DNA of 17,166 nucleotides from DASPJL01 sp035628645. Lineage in GTDB: Bacteria > Bacteroidota > Bacteroidia > Cytophagales > Cyclobacteriaceae. A program made the position numbers and the translations under genes. Below the pieces are notes generated by a model, which made no database searches, was not told where the DNA came from, and was given only the letters and a program-made list of their open reading frames with translations. Where the stretch lies: NCBI GenBank assembly GCA_035628645.1, contig DASPJL010000060.1, forward strand, positions 1 through 17,166, read 5' to 3'. Below, piece after piece: positions 1-6,500 of this stretch. The stretch's first letter is position 1. Each line of letters begins with the position of its first letter.

Positions 1-87
1 GCCTATTTCTTTAATTATAAATCCAAAAGCGACATAATAGACAACATTAATAATAAGCACTATGGAATTGTAAAATATCTTCAGCAT
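1..87 (-). CDS. Start of a small membrane protein (partial, runs off left edge)
   Basis: On the minus strand an ATG at 85-87 opens a frame that stays open to the window edge, giving 29 residues beginning MLKIFYNSIVLIIN. The stretch is strongly hydrophobic (I, V, Y, F) and looks like one transmembrane helix ending in FIIKEIG. It begins 20 bases after the stop of the DUF7935-like gene upstream, which is normal operon spacing. The frame is also open upstream of this ATG, so the start is my choice and not proven. I do not recognise the protein. It may be a membrane protein of unknown role, or a chance frame. Confidence 0.4.
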   Translation of the reverse strand, partial: MLKIFYNSIVLIINVVYYVAFGFIIKEIG

Positions 88-107
88 CCGCTCATTACCG
101 GTTGAAT

Positions 108-629
108 TTAAAAAGTCTGTTGTATTTCCTTTTTTACAAAGGAAATGGCCTCGGAGGTTATATCGGTATTTTGCTGCATAATGGTCTCAAATATCTTTTT
201 TGTCAGATCTAACCCTGAGGCTTCATTTGAAACTTCCTTTGAAGCGTTGTTGATTACAATGGCCAGATCCTCCACCGCCTTTCTTACCAGTATCCATGAT
301 TTATCGCTAACATACACTTGCTGAGATAAGTTATGGTTAAATTCTTCACGTATTTCTTTAAGTAAGATCTGTTGAAATTCTTTGGAAGAATAAGAAGGGT
401 TATTCACCCGGATTATAAGATTATTAGGAGTTATTCTTTCTAAGAATAATATTATTCTTTCATACGCCTGCAAACGAATTGGTAAAATTATGTCGGAATT
501 TTTAGTACGAAGTTCCAATACCTTTTTCTCAAAATCTTTATTTAGAAAAGAAGTAAAGGTCAGGTACATGGCATACAAAACCAATGTGGCCGGCAGAATA
601 ATTTTTAAAAAATCGATGAATAACTCCAT
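108..629 (-). CDS. DUF7935-like single-pass membrane protein of unknown function
   Basis: This 173-residue protein has one N-terminal transmembrane helix (about residues 4-26) followed by a soluble, charged, helical domain. The core contains IRLQAYERIILFLERI (residues about 52-67), NNLIIRV, and HNLSQQVYVSD (about 99-109). From memory these are hallmarks of a conserved Bacteroidota-only family annotated as DUF7935; the family number is recalled and not checked. Family members have about this length and no assigned activity, and nothing here suggests catalysis. A TATATTTG box lies 28 bases upstream of the ATG on the minus strand (657-664). The gene sits downstream of the serine hydrolase on the same strand and just upstream of a second probable membrane protein. 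It is conserved, so likely real, but its role is unknown. Confidence 0.85.
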   Translation of the reverse strand: MELFIDFLKIILPATLVLYAMYLTFTSFLNKDFEKKVLELRTKNSDIILPIRLQAYERIILFLERITPNNLIIRVNNPSYSSKEFQQILLKEIREEFNHNLSQQVYVSDKSWILVRKAVEDLAIVINNASKEVSNEASGLDLTKKIFETIMQQNTDITSEAISFVKKEIQQTF

Positions 630-644
630 ATTTATTGAGAAATT

Positions 645-767
645 TTACAAGACAGGCAAATATATAATTTTATGATTATCGGAGAATAAATTATTGAACT
701 TAAAAATAAGGCGTGACAATTCTACAATCGGGAAGACTTCTTGGACGGCCTCGTCATCGGTATTCAT
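645..767 (-). CDS. Possible 40-residue small protein
   Basis: Between the serine hydrolase and the DUF7935-like gene, an ATG at 765-767 opens a 40-codon frame ending in TAA at 645-647. It begins MNTDDEAVQEVFPIVEL and ends KIIYLPVL. The composition is protein-like: an acidic start, then an amphipathic stretch with several F and L. It lies on the same strand as both neighbours, 42 bases after the serine hydrolase stop and 15 bases before the next ATG. It is not recognised. Against it, it is short and the candidate TATATTTG promoter box falls inside its last codons. It may be a small gene or a chance frame. Confidence 0.3.
   Translation of the reverse strand: MNTDDEAVQEVFPIVELSRLIFKFNNLFSDNHKIIYLPVL
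657..664 (-). promoter_or_regulatory. Candidate Bacteroidota -7 box for the DUF7935-like gene
   Basis: Read on the minus strand the bases are TATATTTG, an exact match to the Bacteroidota -7 consensus TAnnTTTG. It lies 28 bases before the ATG at 629. No clear TTTG -33 element is seen 19-23 bases further upstream, so only half of the promoter is supported. Confidence 0.3.
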
Positions 768-809
768 CTTATTTTTGTTTATTTGTAAAGAAACCTGAGG
801 AATAAAATT

Positions 810-2192
810 TTATTGGTTTTGTGCCTCCAATATATCTTTAACCAATACTCCGATATCCCAGGCATCCCTGCTCTGAGTGTTTCCTAGTCTTACAATTATC
901 AAATCCCGCGAAGGAATAATCACAACATTTTGTCCTTCAAACCCAGCCGCGTGATACATGTCTTTAGGCAGATATTGCCACTTCCTGTTCTCTCCTTCTT
1001 TATTTTCGCCGGCATTGAGCCAAAAGTGAGCGCCATATTGCCCCATAGGAGCTTTTGGGGTAGGCGTAGACGAATATTTCACCCATTCTTTAGGGAGAAT
1101 TCTTTCTCCTTCCCATACGCCATCATTTAAATATAACAGGCCAAATCGTGCCCAATCCCTTGCCGTTGCATACATGAAACTGGAACCAACAAATGTTCCT
1201 GAGGGATCAGGTTCCATTATGGCGCTGGTCATTCCTATTCTATTAAAAAGAACTTTTCTGGGAAAGTTGAAATAATCTGTCTGAGACGTATTTAAGGTTT
1301 TTTTAATAATGGAGCTGATAATATTTGTTGTTCCGCTAGAATAAGACCAAATGCTGTCGGGGCTGTCAATTAGCGGCTGATTAATGGCTACTTTTGCAGC
1401 TTCCGGACTGATAAAAAGCATTTTTGTAGCATCGGCAACTACATTGTAAACTTCTTTAAACTCTAATCCACTACTCATTCTTAACATTTGGTCTAGCGTT
1501 ATTTCCCTTCTTGAATCCCCCTGCCATTCGTCAATAGGCGCTTTATCATTTATATCTATTTTTCCGTCTTTTACCAAAACACCGACTAAAGCATTTATCA
1601 CACTTTTTGTCATTGACCATCCTAAAAGAGGAGTTTCCTTGTCTATGCCTTTTCCATATTTTTCAGCTATAATTTTGCCTTTATAGACTACTACGATAGC
1701 CCTGGAACGCTTTATCTTTTCCGGATCATTTTCTGTAAAAGCCTTCTCAACAGCTTCTGTTAGTTTTGCACTGTCGAATTCTGTAGGGATTGTCACTTCA
1801 AAATCTTCCTTTGCCCAACCAAGTAATGAGTTATCATAAGGAGAAAGAAGATTCTTTTCTTTAACCTGGTTCCTGATTTCCTCCTCAGTATAACCATTAA
1901 CGAGGGTGCATCCTAATCCCTTCCTGAAAATGGCTTTACTGTTAATTAAACCGTAAAGAGACGCGTTAACAGATTTTTCTTCCCGGTTTACTTCAGCTTT
2001 GATAAATGAATATTTAGAAAGATCTTCTTCTAAAACACTTTCTATCGGACGATTAGAGACCATGGTACAGGAACAGGCTATTTTTGCAAAATAGGAGGTG
2101 GCGATTTTTCCGGCCTGTATTCCATAATATAAACCTATTGAGAGGACAACGATTAGGACGAGCAGAAAGATTCTGCCTTTAGTAATTCTCAT
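810..2192 (-). CDS. Membrane-anchored serine hydrolase, beta-lactamase class C / NylB fold
   Basis: This 460-residue protein belongs to the penicillin-binding-like serine hydrolases (PF00144 type, which includes esterases, 6-aminohexanoate-dimer hydrolase and D-amino peptidases). Residues 8-24 form an N-terminal membrane anchor, so the enzyme probably faces the periplasm. The catalytic SxxK motif is SMTK at 193-196 (nucleophile Ser193, base Lys196). The second motif is YSSG at 284-287 (Tyr284), and the third-motif position is HAAG at 414-417. The SMTK/YSS pattern is closer to NylB-like amidases and esterases than to true AmpC beta-lactamases, which usually have YxN and KTG. Residues 30-130 form an N-terminal lobe with CSC at 40-42. 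The substrate cannot be told. It follows the SDR gene on the same strand after 137 bases. Confidence 0.9.
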   Translation of the reverse strand: MRITKGRIFLLVLIVVLSIGLYYGIQAGKIATSYFAKIACSCTMVSNRPIESVLEEDLSKYSFIKAEVNREEKSVNASLYGLINSKAIFRKGLGCTLVNGYTEEEIRNQVKEKNLLSPYDNSLLGWAKEDFEVTIPTEFDSAKLTEAVEKAFTENDPEKIKRSRAIVVVYKGKIIAEKYGKGIDKETPLLGWSMTKSVINALVGVLVKDGKIDINDKAPIDEWQGDSRREITLDQMLRMSSGLEFKEVYNVVADATKMLFISPEAAKVAINQPLIDSPDSIWSYSSGTTNIISSIIKKTLNTSQTDYFNFPRKVLFNRIGMTSAIMEPDPSGTFVGSSFMYATARDWARFGLLYLNDGVWEGERILPKEWVKYSSTPTPKAPMGQYGAHFWLNAGENKEGENRKWQYLPKDMYHAAGFEGQNVVIIPSRDLIIVRLGNTQSRDAWDIGVLVKDILEAQNQ

Positions 2193-2329
2193 TTATAAAT
2201 ATTTAAATAACAGAGGCTAAAATACCTTTATTATTTAAAATATTTAATTAAAAAGCAGAAGTTTAAAGTTAAAAGTAAGGATGATATGGTTTACAATGTC
2301 AAAATATTGATTTGGGCTATAACTTTTCC

Positions 2330-3358
2330 CTATTCTTTTTCATTGTTTTTATCAGCCGCTTCATCATCAAGGGCGGTTAAAAAGGATTTTGTCACAGCGG
2401 TTTCACTTTGGTACCCTTTTTTTTTGACCATTCCACCTTCCTCTGCATTGTCAGGCATTATGCTGTTTATTCCAGCCAGGAAATCGGCCGATGTGCCAGG
2501 GAAAACCCCGTGGATTGCAGTGGCAAGTTTAGCCGGATAACTTAAAACTACTTCAGCATCTCCATATCTGCAGGCGTTAATGATTTTTTTTGCGGATGAT
2601 TCGACATTCATTGACAAGAAGGGCAGAGAATCGGATATTTTGAACCATGTATATTCTTTTTCATGTTGTCCCTTTACGTCGATGTTTCTGGTACTTCCTG
2701 TCCTCATTAATCCGGGGCAAACTGTGGTTACGATAATGCCATCCTTTTTAAGCTCAGATCGCAGTCCTTCAGATAAACCGGTTAAGGCAAATTTACTTGC
2801 ACTATAAGGCAAGAGATGAGGTACACTTACTTTTCCACCTATAGAAGAAATATTTACTATTCTTCCCTGCGATCTCCTTCTCATATGAGGAATTACCGCC
2901 AGCATGGCATATAAAGGCGCCCAAAAATGTACAGACATGGCTTCTTCATAATCCTCAATGGTCATACTATCATAAGGACCTACCTGTATTATCCCGGCAT
3001 TATTGATCAATACATCTATTAGTCCATAAGTTTCCCTTACAGATTGCATCATCTTGTTTACCTGAGTTCTATCTCTTAAATCGGTTGGAATTGCAATCAC
3101 TTCTGAAGTGATTGTTTCGACTTCAAGTTTTGCTTTAATCAGGTCTTCTTTATTTCTTGAACATATGGCAATTTTAGCTCCCTCAGAAGCCAGCTTTCTT
3201 GCAATAACCAATCCTAATCCCCTTGATCCTCCTGTTATCAATACTACTTTTCCTGAAAAATCGTAGGCATTTATTCGTCTGTTTATTGACTTTAAAATTG
3301 CCAACCCTCCCAATCCTAAAGCTGCCGCCAATGCAATGCTTTTAACATTATCTATCAT
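2330..3358 (-). CDS. Short-chain dehydrogenase/reductase with N-terminal membrane segment
   Basis: This 342-residue classical SDR is an NAD(P)-dependent oxidoreductase of unknown substrate. The Rossmann dinucleotide motif is TGGSRGLG at 42-49, the structural NNAG is at 119-122, catalytic Ser is at about 171-172 (NISS) and the YSASK motif is at 185-189 (Tyr185, Lys189). SRNK at 67-70, with a basic Arg after beta-2, suggests NADP preference. The protein is longer than the usual 250 residues. A hydrophobic Ala/Leu/Gly segment at 7-22 precedes the fold and probably anchors it to a membrane, and about 70 residues follow the usual end, closing with a charged tail (DDEAADKNNEKE). It lies downstream of the GH16 gene but behind a strong terminator, so it is probably transcribed separately, perhaps with the serine hydrolase. 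Confidence 0.92.
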   Translation of the reverse strand: MIDNVKSIALAAALGLGGLAILKSINRRINAYDFSGKVVLITGGSRGLGLVIARKLASEGAKIAICSRNKEDLIKAKLEVETITSEVIAIPTDLRDRTQVNKMMQSVRETYGLIDVLINNAGIIQVGPYDSMTIEDYEEAMSVHFWAPLYAMLAVIPHMRRRSQGRIVNISSIGGKVSVPHLLPYSASKFALTGLSEGLRSELKKDGIIVTTVCPGLMRTGSTRNIDVKGQHEKEYTWFKISDSLPFLSMNVESSAKKIINACRYGDAEVVLSYPAKLATAIHGVFPGTSADFLAGINSIMPDNAEEGGMVKKKGYQSETAVTKSFLTALDDEAADKNNEKE

Positions 3359-3452
3359 AAAAACGATGTCTAAGTTTTAATAAGGTTACGGGTAGTTTTT
3401 TCCTTTAGTTCAATTAAGGCTTCTTTTTATTATCCTGAACCATTAAAAAAGG

Positions 3453-3485
3453 TATAAAAAAAGCTGCTCCAAATTGAAGCAGCTT
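3453..3485 (-). terminator. Rho-independent terminator after the GH16 gene
   Basis: An 8-bp perfect stem pairs 3461-3468 (AAGCTGCT) with 3478-3485 (AGCAGCTT) around a 9-base loop. On the minus strand it is followed directly by a run of T's (reading TTTTTTTATACC). It begins 25 bases after the stop codon of the GH16 gene, which is where an intrinsic terminator should be. Confidence 0.85.
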
Positions 3486-3510
3486 CATTTTAATCAACAA
3501 CATAAAACCA

Positions 3511-6500
3511 TTACTCTTTGATAAAATGTTTCTTTATAATCTCTTTGCCTTTGATTATAACAAGGGTATAAGATCCTGGTGAAAGTGAAGAAACATTAAT
3601 AGTATTTCCTCTTAAAACCGCTTCTTTTACCTTGATGCCATATACATCCATAATTTGAAGAGAAGCGCCTTCCAAATCTAAAGAAGACTTGATGCTTAAG
3701 CCATCTTTAGATGGATTGGGAAATAATATGAAACCGGCGTCCTCACTTTCAGGATTTTCAATTATTGTTCTGGCGTTGGCAGAGTTACCACCAATTGTGC
3801 CTAATTTATCTCCATGTGATAAGTGTGCTTTTACAGCGTTAGCAGAAATGCACAATTCTTTCCTGCCGTGTGACACAATTACTTTATCCATCTTTTTACC
3901 GTTACCACAACGCACATCAATTACATTTATAGTAACATCAGCCGTTGCAGCGCAGTTGTCTTCGTTTGTTGCTTTTACTGTGAAAGTATAAGTTCCGGCT
4001 GCTAAAGGCGTAAATACTGTGCTTGCGTTGTTGGCGCTATTTAACCCTGTTGATGGCGTCCACTCATAATCAGCAGGAATACTCGTTGATGCATTGAATG
4101 TTACACTTTGAGGGCCATACCCCAGGTAGATTGTTTTTACATCTCCTCCTGTATATACGTTATTGGAAGGTGTAATAGAAATTACCGGAGTTTCCATTGG
4201 TAATTTAAACTTACCGTCACAATTTCTGTCTATACCATCGCAAAGATCAATGCCATCCGGATTTATAGAAGAATCATTGTCTTCACAGTCTCCTGAAATT
4301 GCTACATAACCTTCAGGGGCAGAACATGCCAAGGTTGTTTCTTCTGCATTTCCAAACCCATCCCCATCATTATCTGCATAGAAGATCGTTTTAACTCCCT
4401 CATCTATTTGTCCGTCACAATTGTTGTCTAAACCATCGCAAACTTCTGCTGCACCTGGATAAACATTAGCCTTTGAATCATCACAGTCGCCAGAAACTGC
4501 AACATAACCTTCTGGAACAGAACAAGTCAAAGCGGTCACTTCTGCATTTCCAAATCCGTCTCCGTCAGCATCAGCATAGAAGGTTGTTTGTACTCCTTCG
4601 TCAATTTGTCCATCGCAATTATTGTCTATGCCATCGCAAACTTCAACTGCATCAGGATTAATATTTGCGTTTGTATCATCACAGTCCACATCTACTGTAA
4701 ATCCATCTCCGTCAGCATCCACGGGACCTTCGTTTGTACAGCTTATTCCTACGGTGTAATTGTGAGGATTTGCACTTGAGTTTTTTTCAACCCCATTCTC
4801 ACTAACCCTATAAGTAAAGTAAATACTGACATTGGTTCCGGCAGGGATTGCCTTGGTGAAAGTAAAGTCAACGCCTGTTTGAGTCATTAAATACCCTGGA
4901 TATCCTCCGGATTCTCCTTCACGAATATAAATTAGAGCAAAATTGCTTCCTGCAATCGGAGCTTCCGGATGAAAAGTAAAGGTTACATTTTCTCCGGTAG
5001 TCACCGCTTTATAACTATAATCGCCGTCTGCAGAAGTGCCGCAATAGCCTCCATTGTTAGCATCGCCTTCTACGGTAATGTTTACAATAGAAGAAGTAGT
5101 AGAAAGGCCACCATTGTCAAGAGCCTTAGCAGTTAATGCAAAAGCGCCTGCTTCTACATTTGACCAGGCAAAACTATAAGGAGCTTCTGTGTCTGTTCCT
5201 AATAAAGTTGTGCCATTGTAAAATTCAACTTTAACAAGGGAACCGTCGCTGTCTGAGGCATCGGCTTCAATTGTGATGTTAGCTGGAGCGTCAAAAGAAT
5301 CAGATGAAACAGGAGAAATTATGCTAACCGCCGGAGCTAGATTTGAGGAATTTCCGCAAGTAGTTCCTACGCTATAGCTATGGGGAGTTGCACTTGAATT
5401 TCTTTCTCCACCTGAAGGTACTGCGTAAGTGAAGTAGATGCTAAGTTCTGTTCCCTCGGCAATTGCTTTAGAGTAAGTGAAGTCTCCATTTTCTGTTTTA
5501 GTCATGCCATAACCCGGATAACCGCCTTCGGCACCTTCTCTGATGTAAACTATCGCCATGTTGCTGCCTTCAATCGGCGCTTCAGGATGAAAAGTTATTG
5601 TTACATTACCGCCCTCTGTTTCTGCTTTGTAGCTATAGTCACCGTTGTCGGCTGTTCCACAATATGCTGCTTTCTCAGTTCCGTAAACCTCTAGTTCGAA
5701 AATGGAATATCCGTAAACTGTACCTCTGGCAGTACCATATATTCTTAGATATCTGCCTGAACCAGCTAAGCCTTTCCAATCATTTATCAAAGCACTGTTG
5801 CCTGTCACAGTTTTAATATCAGTCCAATTTGTGGCATCTTCTGATGTTTGCACTACATAATCTTTTCCTAATGCACCTTCCCAGGTAATCTTTACCCTGT
5901 TGATGTCATAAGATTTTTCAAGATCTACATAAATCCATTGAGGATCAGCAAAAGCACTCGACCAACGTGTTCCCAAGTTTCCGTCCACTGCATTAACCGG
6001 AAGTGAGGCCGGGTTTTCATCAGAAGAGGAAAAAGCAGGTTTATTTAATGCAAGGTTAGGCGTGGTGTTTTCTGTAACAGTTATTGCTACAGCACCTGAA
6101 ACTTCTGAAGCATTAAGACTATTATAAGCTTTTGCGGTCAGAGAATAATCACCTCCATCAACCACGTTCCAGTCGATGCTATAAGGACTTGTTTCATCTG
6201 TTCCTAGGAAGGTTTGTCCCGCATAAAATTCGACCTTAGTAATGGTGCCCTCAGTAGTTGCCGCATCTGCTTGAATGCTGACTGTTGCTGGTGCTACATA
6301 TTCACTGTTGCTTGCAGGTGCAGTAATAGAAACGGTTGGTTTTACCGGTTCAGCAACCGTTATGTTAACAGTACTGCTGGCTGTAAGTCCACCATTATCC
6401 GTTGCTTTTGCGATAATAGAATAAGTGCCTGCATTTGTTAAATTTAAAGTGGAACCATAAGGAGCGCTATCATCCGAGCTCAACAAAGTTTCTCCGTTGT

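Noticed and set aside
810..2192. Antibiotic-resistance beta-lactamase
   Set aside because: SMTK and the overall fold fit the superfamily, but the second motif is YSS and the third-position motif is HAAG, not the YxN and KTG of class C beta-lactamases. A NylB/esterase-like hydrolase is more likely.
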